A stretch of DNA of 23,708 bases, taken from the NCBI GenBank assembly GCA_035279705.1, contig DATEHG010000252.1:1-23708 (forward strand), read 5' to 3'. The notes beneath the pieces are model-generated. The model was not told the DNA's origin and did not search any database. It saw nothing but the letters and a program-made list of their open reading frames with translations. Position 1 is the first letter of the stretch, and the number at the start of each line of letters is the position of its first letter. Both the position numbers and the translations under genes were made by a program. The stretch comes from DATEHG01 sp035279705 (GTDB lineage Bacteria > Gemmatimonadota > Gemmatimonadetes > Gemmatimonadales > GWC2-71-9). Below, in pieces: positions 7,271 to 15,141 of the stretch.

Positions 7271-8587
7271 ATGGACATGAAGCGGGTCTATCTCGAAACC
7301 TACGGCTGTCAGATGAACGTGGCCGACTCCGAGCTGATGCTCGGGGTGCTGAGCCGCGCGGGCTTCCGGCAGACGGATGACCCGGCCGAGGCGGATGTCA
7401 TGCTCCTCAACACCTGCGCGGTGCGGGACAATGCCGAGCAGCGGGTGATCGGGCGGATGGGCGAACTGCAGAAGTACAAGCGCCCCGGCGGCGTGCTGGG
7501 CGTTGTGGGCTGCATGGCTCAGCGCCTCGGGGCCCGGTTGCTCGAGCAGGTGCCCAAGGTGGATCTCGTGGTGGGTCCCGACGGTTACCGGAACCTCGAT
7601 GAGCTGGTGGCCCAGGCGTCGGGCGGCGAGCGGCGCTCCCATACCGAGTTCCGGTCGTGGGAGCATTACGAGGACGTGCCGCAGGTCCGCGAACCCTCAC
7701 CCACCCAGTTCGTCACGGTGCAGCGAGGCTGCGATTACAAGTGCACCTTCTGCATCGTTCCGTATACGCGCGGACCGGAGCGGAGCCGTAAGCTGGAGGA
7801 GGTGGTCCGGGAGGTGGCGGCGCTCGCCGCCCAGGGAACCACGGAGGTGACGCTCCTTGGCCAGACGGTCAACAGCTACCAGGACGGCGAGCACGACTTT
7901 GCCGACCTGTTGCGCGCGGTGGGGGGCGTGGACGGCATCCGACGGGTGCGCTTTACCAGCCCGTATCCCACCGATTTCACCGACCGGGTGGTCGAGGCAA
8001 TGGCCACCACGCCCGAAGTCTGCGAGCACGTCCACCTGCCCGCGCAGAGCGGGTCGAACGCCGTGCTCCGCCGGATGCTCCGGCGCTACAGCCGGGAATC
8101 CTATCTCGAGGTGGTTGGCCGCCTCCGCCGGGCCATGCCGTCCATCACTTTCTCCACCGATCTCATCGTCGGTTTCCCCGGTGAGACTGACGCCGACTTC
8201 GACGCGACCAGGACCCTGGTGGCCGAGGCCGGGTTCGACAGTGCCTTCACCTTCCGCTACTCGCTGCGTGAGGGCACCCCAGCCGAACGAATCCCGCACC
8301 ACATTCCCGAGCCGCTCGCAGCGGCGCGCCTCGAGCAACTCATTGAAACGGTTAGGGATCAGGCCCGGCGGCGCAACGCCGAGCGGGTGGGCACCAGCCA
8401 TGAAGCGCTGGTGGAGCGGCCGGCGCGGCGTGGAGACCTGGTGCTGGCCCGGACCCGGGGCAATCACGTCGTGCTGCTGGATTTGCCGCAGTCATGTATC
8501 GGTGAGTATCATCAAGTGGTGCTCACTGGAACGACCGGGTCGACCTTTACGGGTTCGGTTCAGCGTCCTCAGCTGGCGGTGCTATGA
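7271..8587 (+). CDS. miaB: tRNA-2-methylthio-N6-dimethylallyladenosine synthase
   Basis: Radical-SAM methylthiotransferase that adds the 2-methylthio group to i6A37 of tRNAs reading UNN codons. Domain order over 438 residues is the N-terminal UPF0004 domain with cluster cysteines C13, C49 and C81 (YGCQMN, LNTCAVRDNA, VVGCMAQR), the radical-SAM domain with C154, C158 and C161 in QRGCDYKCTFCIVPYTRG, then a C-terminal TRAM domain from about 375. The CAVRDNAE and RGPERSR context favours MiaB over RimO and MtaB. The ATG directly follows the upstream stop; an ATG two codons later is an equally possible start. The stop overlaps the ATG of the next gene. Confidence 0.95.
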   Translation: MDMKRVYLETYGCQMNVADSELMLGVLSRAGFRQTDDPAEADVMLLNTCAVRDNAEQRVIGRMGELQKYKRPGGVLGVVGCMAQRLGARLLEQVPKVDLVVGPDGYRNLDELVAQASGGERRSHTEFRSWEHYEDVPQVREPSPTQFVTVQRGCDYKCTFCIVPYTRGPERSRKLEEVVREVAALAAQGTTEVTLLGQTVNSYQDGEHDFADLLRAVGGVDGIRRVRFTSPYPTDFTDRVVEAMATTPEVCEHVHLPAQSGSNAVLRRMLRRYSRESYLEVVGRLRRAMPSITFSTDLIVGFPGETDADFDATRTLVAEAGFDSAFTFRYSLREGTPAERIPHHIPEPLAAARLEQLIETVRDQARRRNAERVGTSHEALVERPARRGDLVLARTRGNHVVLLDLPQSCIGEYHQVVLTGTTGSTFTGSVQRPQLAVL

Positions 8588-8862
8588 CAGTCAAGAACCT
8601 CGTCGAACAGCATGTAAGCCAGGCCTACGAGCAGTTGAGGCCCAAGTACCCGGAGGTCTGCGGCTGCGAAATCTGCCAGACCGACGTGCTGGTCTTTGCC
8701 CTCAACCGCCTGCCTCCGCGCTACGTGTCGGGGAACGAGGGCACGGTGGTGACGGAGATCAACCTCGAGAAGGAGCAGTGGCGGGCCCAGATCGAAGTCG
8801 TGGTCATCGACGGGATCCGCAAGATCGGTCTCGCCCCGAGGCACGGGCCGATTCCGCGGTAG
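8584..8862 (+). CDS. comFB: ComFB-domain protein (late competence family)
   Basis: 92-residue protein with the ComFB family pattern: an N-terminal helix (MTVKNLVEQHVSQAYEQL), then VCGCEICQTDVLVFALNRLPPRYV with C26, C28 and C31 and the strongly conserved ALNRLPPRYV. The cysteines suggest bound zinc. It was first named from the Bacillus comF operon; some cyanobacterial members have been reported as cyclic dinucleotide receptors, so a signalling role is possible but not shown here. The ATG overlaps the miaB stop, and comEC follows after 19 bases. Sitting next to the DNA-uptake channel gene is meaningful context for a competence-linked function. Confidence 0.85.
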   Translation: MTVKNLVEQHVSQAYEQLRPKYPEVCGCEICQTDVLVFALNRLPPRYVSGNEGTVVTEINLEKEQWRAQIEVVVIDGIRKIGLAPRHGPIPR

Positions 8863-8871
8863 TACCCGCGA

Positions 8872-8897
8872 CCGGCCGCCCGTGAAGCGGCGGCCGG
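8872..8897 (+). promoter_or_regulatory. Perfect 9-bp hairpin with the comEC start codon in its loop
   Basis: CCGGCCGCC at 8872-8880 pairs perfectly with GGCGGCCGG at 8889-8897, leaving an 8-base loop (8881-8888) that contains the GTG start codon (8882-8884). The 5' arm covers the ribosome-landing zone, and no Shine-Dalgarno-like run is visible outside it. There is no T-tract, so it is not a terminator. The structure is read directly; a role in limiting ComEC translation is inference. Confidence 0.5.
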
Positions 8898-11164
8898 CGC
8901 CACTGATCCTGCTGGCGTTCGGGGCCGGTCTTGTGACCGGCCTCTTGCGTTTCGGGGATTCCGCCGGCGTCGCCGGGATTCTGTTCGGAGTCGGCATCGT
9001 TTGCGCCTGGCGAGGCGTCGAGTGGGGGACTCTCCTTCTCGTGGCCGCGCTAGGCCGCTGTCAGGCTGCTGCTGCCGCTCTCGAGGCCGAAGCCAGTTGC
9101 GCCGCTCGACTGCCCGCGGCCCGGATCGAGCTTCGGGTGCGGCTCGCGGAGCTACCCGATCCCTCGGGCGGATTGATCGAAGCCGTGCCGATCGTCGCAT
9201 GCGGGGGCAGCCTCGCGGTCCGGTGGCCATCCGGGGACACGGTGGTGGCGGCCGGCACCACGGCCCTCGTCCAGGGGCAATGGATTCCCGATTCGTCGTC
9301 ATTCGGTCCGCCATCGGGAATCCTGCTGGTCGACTCGGTGGTCGGAGAGGGAGGACGTCCCGGCACGGGCGACCGGCTGCGCAACGGACTGACGCGCACG
9401 ATCCGCTCGCTCTACGGGGGGCGGGCGGGCATCGTCGAGGCCCTGGTGCTCAATCGCCGCGCCTCGATGGACCCGGAATGGCGACGGCGCTATGCCCGCT
9501 CCGGCCTGGTGCACCTCCTGTCCATCAGCGGCTTCCACGTAGGACTCATTGCCGCGTGGGTCCTGTTGCTGGGCCGGCCGGTGCTCGTGCGCTGGGGGCC
9601 GCCCGGGGCCGTTCGCTTTGCGCCCCTCATCGCGGCGGTTGCCGCTGCCGGGTACGTGGCGTTCCTTGCCTGGCCGCCACCGGCGGCGCGGGCGGCTCTC
9701 CTCGTCCTCATCCTCGCCATCGAACGGTGGCGCCAGCGGAGAGTGGATGCGGACTCCCTGCTGGCGTGCATCGCGCTGATCCTGCTGCTCGCCGACCCCT
9801 GGTCGATCGCGAGCCTGGGGGCATGGCTCTCCTTCTTGTCGCTTTGGGGCGCCGCCCGGGCGGCGCGCTGGAGCGATGCGGCGCTCACCCCCCACCCGCT
9901 GATGCGGATGCTGGCCGGCTCCATCGGCGCTACGCTCGTGACCGCCCCGCTCACCGCCGCGGTGCTCGGCATGGTGAGCCTGGCGGGCGTGCTGCTCAAC
10001 CTGGTCGCCATTCCGCTCGCCGCGTTGGCCCTGCCGGGAGTGCTGGCGAGTGTCGTGGTGGGGTCGATCGCACCGGCGGTGGCGGCGCCGCTCGCGGCCG
10101 GGAGCGGGCTGGGCCTGTGGGGACTCGACGGGCTGGCAACGCTGGGCAGCAGTCTTCCCGGACTCGCCATCGCTTCCGAGGGTGGGGTTGCGGCGGCGTT
10201 GCCGTGGCTCGCCCTGCTGATCGGGGCGCTCTGGGCCACGGGCAGAAGCGTGAAAGCGGAGCTGGCGGGGCGGCGCCTCGCGGCACTGGCCGCGGCCGCG
10301 CTGTGGGGGGCGCTGCTGGTGCGGCTGCACGACCGCGTCGGTGCCCGGGACGAGGGGCTGACGTTACATTTCCTCGACGTGGGCCAGGGTGACGCGGCCC
10401 TGATTCACACTCCCGCCGGACAATGGGTGGTGATCGACGCCGGCCCCCGGGGACCGGATGGCGACGCGGGGCGCGATGTGGTCGTCCCGGCGCTGGTGCG
10501 GCTGGGTGCGGGAAAGGTGGCCGCGCTGGTGCTCTCCCATGCACACCTCGATCACATCGGGGGAGCGGCCGCGGTGCTCTCGGCATATCCGACCCGCCTC
10601 GTGCTCGAACCGGGGGACGAGGTGGCCGATTCGGTCTACCTGGGCGTCCTCGACCGGGTCGCCGCCACGCGAGCGGAGTGGCGCGGGGCCCTGGCGGGGG
10701 ATACGCTGGTGGTGGACAGCGTCCGACTGACGGTGCTGCATCCGGCGCCCGGATGGCCGGAACGTGGCCTCGACCTCAATGAAGACTCGGCGGTGCTGCG
10801 CCTGGAATTCGGCGGCTGCCGGATCCTCTTCGCGGGCGACGCCGGCTTCGACGCGGAGTCCGCGATCGGAGCAGGGGCCGGCCCGGTCGATCTCCTCAAG
10901 GTCGGGCATCACGGTTCGCGCGGCGCCAGCGGCGACCGGTGGCTCGACGCACTCAGTCCCGCAGCGGCGGTCATCAGTGCGGGCCGGCGCAATCGCTATG
11001 GCCACCCCGCGCCGGAAACACTCGACCGGCTGGCCGCCCATGGCGTCCGGGTCTGGCGCACCGACCGCGATGGCAGCGTGACGGTGCGGGTGCATGACGC
11101 GATGCTGGAGATTGCCGCCCGGCAAGGCACGAGCCGCGTGCCCTGCCATTCTTCCGATTCCTGA
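8882..11164 (+). CDS. comEC: DNA internalization channel protein ComEC/Rec2
   Basis: Inner-membrane protein that carries single-stranded DNA into the cytoplasm in natural transformation. The 760-residue protein has the full three-part build: N-terminal membrane segments and a soluble OB-like (DUF4131) region to about residue 170; the multi-helix Competence domain, opened by VEALVLNRRASMDPEWRRRY and HLLSISGFHVGLIAAW and running to about 480; and a C-terminal metallo-beta-lactamase-like domain from LHFLDVGQGDAALI. That last domain keeps HAHLDH (H553, H555, D557, H558), the later KVGHHGSRG (H676, H677) and a YGHP motif, so nuclease-type metal ligands seem intact. The GTG start is the only candidate consistent with the first helix. 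It follows comFB; a hairpin encloses the start codon. Confidence 0.95.
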   Translation: MKRRPAPLILLAFGAGLVTGLLRFGDSAGVAGILFGVGIVCAWRGVEWGTLLLVAALGRCQAAAAALEAEASCAARLPAARIELRVRLAELPDPSGGLIEAVPIVACGGSLAVRWPSGDTVVAAGTTALVQGQWIPDSSSFGPPSGILLVDSVVGEGGRPGTGDRLRNGLTRTIRSLYGGRAGIVEALVLNRRASMDPEWRRRYARSGLVHLLSISGFHVGLIAAWVLLLGRPVLVRWGPPGAVRFAPLIAAVAAAGYVAFLAWPPPAARAALLVLILAIERWRQRRVDADSLLACIALILLLADPWSIASLGAWLSFLSLWGAARAARWSDAALTPHPLMRMLAGSIGATLVTAPLTAAVLGMVSLAGVLLNLVAIPLAALALPGVLASVVVGSIAPAVAAPLAAGSGLGLWGLDGLATLGSSLPGLAIASEGGVAAALPWLALLIGALWATGRSVKAELAGRRLAALAAAALWGALLVRLHDRVGARDEGLTLHFLDVGQGDAALIHTPAGQWVVIDAGPRGPDGDAGRDVVVPALVRLGAGKVAALVLSHAHLDHIGGAAAVLSAYPTRLVLEPGDEVADSVYLGVLDRVAATRAEWRGALAGDTLVVDSVRLTVLHPAPGWPERGLDLNEDSAVLRLEFGGCRILFAGDAGFDAESAIGAGAGPVDLLKVGHHGSRGASGDRWLDALSPAAAVISAGRRNRYGHPAPETLDRLAAHGVRVWRTDRDGSVTVRVHDAMLEIAARQGTSRVPCHSSDS

Positions 11165-11182
11165 CGCCTTCCGGGAGCCTTC

Positions 11183-12196
11183 GTGCTGAGACGGACCAAC
11201 GTCACGACCATCGAGAAGTTCATCCTGGAGCAGGAACACCAGTACCCCGAGGCCACGGGGGAGCTGTCCAATCTGCTGTACGACATCATGCTGGCCGCCA
11301 AGCTCATCGCCGCCAACATCCGGCGCGCGGGGCTGATGGATGTCCTGGGCAGCGCCGGCTCGGAGAATGTCCAGGGCGAGGAACAGCAGAAGCTGGACAT
11401 CCTGGCCAACGAGACGATGAAGAGCTCGCTGGAAGGGACGGGCCGGATCTGCGTGATGGCGTCGGAGGAGGACGAGTCGCTGATCCACATCCCTGAGGGC
11501 TACAACCCCGGGAAGTACGTGGTCCTGTACGACCCGCTGGACGGGTCCAGCAACATCGACGTCAACGGCCCGGTCGGTACCATCTTCAGCATCTACCGCC
11601 GGGTTTCGACCGAGGGGCGGGGCACCGAGGCCGATGTGCTGCAGCCCGGGTGCCGCCAGGTGGCGGCAGGGTACGTGATCTATGGTTCGAGCGTGATGCT
11701 GGTCTACACCACCGGCCAGGGGGTCGCCGGGTTTACCCTCGATCCCACGATCGGCGAGTTCCTGCTCAGTCATCCGAGGCTGGTCATGCCGCGGGTCGGC
11801 AAATACTACAGCGTCAACGAGAGCAATTTTGCCCGCTGGGACCGCGGGACCCAGCTGGCGGTGCGCGGCTTTCACGGCGACCGGCCGGAGGAGATCGCCG
11901 GGAAGAACAGCCGCTACATCGGCTCGCTGGTGGCCGATTTCCATCGCAATCTCGTCGCCGGCGGCATCTTCATGTACCCGGCCGACACCAAGAACCGGAA
12001 GGGCAAGCTCCGCCTGCTCTATGAGGCCGCGCCCATGGCGTTCATCGCCGAGCAGGCGGAGGGATCCGCCACCGACGGGCTCAACCGGATCCTCGACATC
12101 GTGCCCACCTCACTGCACCAGCGCACGCCGCTGGTGATCGGGTCGCGCGAAGACGTGGGCTACGTGGCCGATGTGCTGCGCCGGACTCCGGCCTGA
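11183..12196 (+). CDS. fbp: Fructose-1,6-bisphosphatase class I
   Basis: Mg2+-dependent phosphatase that makes fructose 6-phosphate from fructose 1,6-bisphosphate in gluconeogenesis. The 337 residues match class I length. Metal ligands are visible as E95/E96 in ASEEDES and D117/D120 in the family signature DPLDGSSNID; KYYSVNES and RYIGSLVADFHRNL form the substrate side, and GGIFMYPADTKNRKGKLRLLYE is typical of the C-terminal half. A GGGAG at 11173-11177, five bases before the GTG at 11183, supports the start. It lies 18 bases after comEC. It is the last gene of the chain before the repeat-filled gap. Confidence 0.96.
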   Translation: MLRRTNVTTIEKFILEQEHQYPEATGELSNLLYDIMLAAKLIAANIRRAGLMDVLGSAGSENVQGEEQQKLDILANETMKSSLEGTGRICVMASEEDESLIHIPEGYNPGKYVVLYDPLDGSSNIDVNGPVGTIFSIYRRVSTEGRGTEADVLQPGCRQVAAGYVIYGSSVMLVYTTGQGVAGFTLDPTIGEFLLSHPRLVMPRVGKYYSVNESNFARWDRGTQLAVRGFHGDRPEEIAGKNSRYIGSLVADFHRNLVAGGIFMYPADTKNRKGKLRLLYEAAPMAFIAEQAEGSATDGLNRILDIVPTSLHQRTPLVIGSREDVGYVADVLRRTPA

Positions 12197-12218
12197 CGCA
12201 CTTGGAGCAGAACGGCAG

Positions 12219-12396
12219 CCGCGGAAGGACGCGGACCGCTGACGCGGCGCGGATCGGCTTGTCTCTCGGCTGCAGTCGGCCTTCCAGGGCGAGGACCTCG
12301 ATTTGTCGTTAACCACTGTCACTCCTGACGCCCGTTGGGCGCGACGGCCCTCCCACGAATCAGGCACGATCCGCGCGTTTCCGCGTTCATCCGCGG
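12219..12396. repeat. 178-bp repeat, copy A, with inverted ends
   Basis: First of two equal-length tandem copies in the 412-base gap between fbp and the mutase gene, which holds no gene I can support. The left end CCGCGGAAGGACGCGGA (12219-12235) matches the reverse complement of the right end (12380-12396) at 15 of 17 positions. Each end is itself a doubled CGCGGA unit. Upstream homology with copy B begins a little earlier at GAACGGCAG (12210). On the minus strand the whole copy is open in one frame, but the peptide is arginine- and serine-rich and does not look like a real protein. Confidence 0.8.
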
Positions 12397-12420
12397 TCAA
12401 GTGACAGACCTGAACTGCAG

Positions 12421-12598
12421 CCGCGGAAGTACGCGGACCGCTGACGCGGCGCGGACTGGGCAGTCGCCCAGCTGCTGTCTGCATTCCACGGCGAGGATTT
12501 CAGTTTGTTGTTTACAGCCTTCATTCCCGGTGTTCGGATGATGATGCGTACCCGAGGAGGGTGCGGAGCAATCCGCGTGTTTCCGCGTTCATCCGCGG
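12421..12598. repeat. 178-bp repeat, copy B, abutting the mutase gene
   Basis: Second copy, starting 202 bases after copy A and aligning to it without gaps. My hand count gives about 125 of 178 identical positions, but about 60 of 62 in the two ends together, so the ends are conserved and the interior has drifted. The left end (12421-12437) and right end (12582-12598) are inverted repeats with two mismatches in 17. It stops 10 bases before the ATG of the mutase gene, so that gene's leader is largely repeat sequence. It resembles a small non-autonomous dispersed element; it carries no transposase. Confidence 0.8.
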
Positions 12599-12608
12599 CT
12601 TTCTGCCA

Positions 12609-14156
<1,548 letters not shown>

Positions 14157-14166
14157 ACTGCAACTT

Positions 14167-14195
14167 GAACCGCAGAGCCGCAGAGGGCGCCGAGG
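14167..14195 (+). repeat. Left terminal inverted repeat of the GxxExxY cassette
   Basis: Begins GAACCGCAGAGCCGCAGAGG and ends CGCCGAGG. It differs from the right end only at its positions 12 and 21. It lies between the mutase stop codon and the stop codon of the antisense gene. Confidence 0.85.
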
Positions 14196-14199
14196 GCTG

Positions 14200-14607
14200 C
14201 TAGTAGTTATTGACGACGCGCCTGATTCCGTTTTTCAGAACCGTCGCGTGAAAATTCAGTAGGAGGCCGAGTCGCAGGCGACTCAGTCGCAAGTACGTCA
14301 GAATTTGTGCAGTGTGGCGAGGATTCAACGCTTCCAGGGCCTTCACCTCGACCAGAATCGATCCGGACACGACCAGGTCGGCTCGATACCCGCAGTCAAG
14401 TTTTACGCCCTTGAATTCAACCGGGATTTCGACTTCACGCCGATGCTCGACCCCTCTGAGGCTGAGCTCATGGGAGAGGCATCGGCAGTAGGCGGACTCC
14501 AGCAGCCCCGGCCCCAATAGCCGATGGACCTCTATCGCAGCCCCGATGAGTTCGTGGCTGAGCCGGGAGTCACGATGGCCATGGGTCGATCCCGCAATTG
14601 CTTTCAT
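14200..14607 (-). CDS. GxxExxY family protein (PD-(D/E)XK nuclease-like)
   Basis: Small protein with the family-naming motif GLLESAY in EVHRLLGPGLLESAYCRCL. It is followed by YRADLVV and LVEVKALEAL, which supply the Asp and the E-x-K of a PD-(D/E)XK nuclease fold, then AQILTYLRL and LGLLLNFHATVLKNGIRRVV. All expected family blocks are present and no stop interrupts them, so it is probably intact. The ATG at 14607 gives 135 residues; a TTG at 14634 would add nine. Neither has a convincing Shine-Dalgarno. The family is widespread, often multi-copy, and its function is not established. It is antisense to all neighbours and exactly fills an inverted-repeat cassette. Confidence 0.88.
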   Translation of the reverse strand: MKAIAGSTHGHRDSRLSHELIGAAIEVHRLLGPGLLESAYCRCLSHELSLRGVEHRREVEIPVEFKGVKLDCGYRADLVVSGSILVEVKALEALNPRHTAQILTYLRLSRLRLGLLLNFHATVLKNGIRRVVNNY

Positions 14608-14652
14608 CTGGTCAGGATGGTGCGACAGATTCAAATCAGTATCAACTCAATT

Positions 14653-14681
14653 CCTCGGCGGCCTCTGCGTCTCTGCGGTTC
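14653..14681 (-). repeat. Right terminal inverted repeat of the GxxExxY cassette
   Basis: On the minus strand it begins GAACCGCAGAGACGCAGAGG and ends CGCCGAGG. It precedes the antisense gene and may carry or delimit its leader. Confidence 0.85.
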
Positions 14682-14695
14682 CAGTCAGCCAAACC

Positions 14696-14724
14696 TTGAA
14701 TGCGCCCCGGTCCAAGGCTAAGTT
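14696..14724 (+). promoter_or_regulatory. Possible promoter of the fmdB-argS-kinase-purM chain
   Basis: TTGAAT (14696-14701) and TAAGTT (14719-14724) are 17 bases apart in the short gap between the cassette and the zinc-ribbon gene. The match to consensus is moderate. The cassette separates this chain from the mutase gene, so a new promoter here would make sense. Confidence 0.3.
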
Positions 14725-14757
14725 CTTGCCCCGTTTCTTCTTAGTCGCAGGAGCTGG

Positions 14758-15141
14758 ATGCCGACGTACGAGTACCGCTGCCCCGACGGGCACGATTTCG
14801 AACTGTTCCAGAAAATGACCGACAAGCCGCGCGCCAAGTGCCCGGTCTGCGGCAAACCGGCCACGCGACAGATCTCCGGTGGGGCCGGGCTCCATTTCAA
14901 GGGCTCGGGTTTCTACATCACCGACTACGGCAAGGACGGCAAGGGCCCCCGCAAGCCGGAGACTTCGGCCGAGAGCGGATCCAGCGCTGCTGAAGCGTCC
15001 GAGAAGACGGACAAGACGGCCAAGACGGACGGGACGGACAAGCCGACCTCGACCGACAAACCCACCAAGGCCGACAAACCCGCCAAGAGCGACAAGCCCG
15101 ACGCCGCTGCCAAGCCCGCCGGCAAGAAGGCCAAGCCGTGA
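14758..15141 (+). CDS. FmdB-type zinc-ribbon protein with a Lys/Thr/Asp/Pro-rich tail
   Basis: The first 45 residues are a FmdB-family zinc ribbon: MPTYEYRCPDGHDFELFQKM with C8 (and H12), then CPVCGKPA with C28 and C31. GLHFKGSGFYITDYGK is the usual extension of this family. From about residue 66 to 127 the protein becomes a disordered, lysine-rich tail with repeated (T/A/S)DKP units. Zinc-ribbon proteins of this type are called putative regulatory proteins, but no target is known. AGGAG at 14749-14753, four bases before the ATG, is a clear ribosome site. The stop overlaps the argS GTG as GTGA, so the two are coupled. Confidence 0.85.
   Translation: MPTYEYRCPDGHDFELFQKMTDKPRAKCPVCGKPATRQISGGAGLHFKGSGFYITDYGKDGKGPRKPETSAESGSSAAEASEKTDKTAKTDGTDKPTSTDKPTKADKPAKSDKPDAAAKPAGKKAKP
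15031..15105 (+). repeat. Coding repeat of (T/A/S)DKP units
   Basis: Inside the zinc-ribbon gene, codons for Asp-Lys-Pro recur about every 4-7 residues (TDKP, TDKP, ADKP, SDKP), with nearly repeated GACAARCC-type DNA. The tail is basic and probably unstructured. Slippage of these repeats could change its length between strains. Confidence 0.6.

Larger units (their letters stand above)
14167..14681. mobile_element. 515-bp cassette: terminal inverted repeats around a GxxExxY gene
   Basis: The left end (14167-14195) and the reverse complement of the right end (14653-14681) agree at 27 of 29 positions. Each end contains two CGCAGAG units followed by CGCCGAGG. Inside is a single antisense gene of the GxxExxY family and little else. 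The cassette starts 11 bases after the mutase stop and is visibly less GC-rich than its surroundings. No transposase is present and no clear target-site duplication flanks the ends, so movement in trans or by another route is inferred, not shown. Confidence 0.65.

Noticed and set aside
10364..11944. 526-residue minus-strand frame over comEC and fbp
   Set aside because: Mirror of two well-supported genes; no recognisable domain.
12110..12484. 124-residue minus-strand frame across repeat copy A
   Set aside because: The same peptide pattern recurs in copy B in another frame; it is explained by the repeat, not by a gene.
12197..12608. tRNA or CRISPR array in the 412-base gap
   Set aside because: No cloverleaf or TTC-loop pattern, and only two long repeats rather than short regularly spaced ones.
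14269..14284. Perfect 7-bp palindrome GAGTCGC-AG-GCGACTC inside the GxxExxY gene
   Set aside because: Falls in codons for a conserved segment (LSRLRL); short and easily due to chance in coding sequence.
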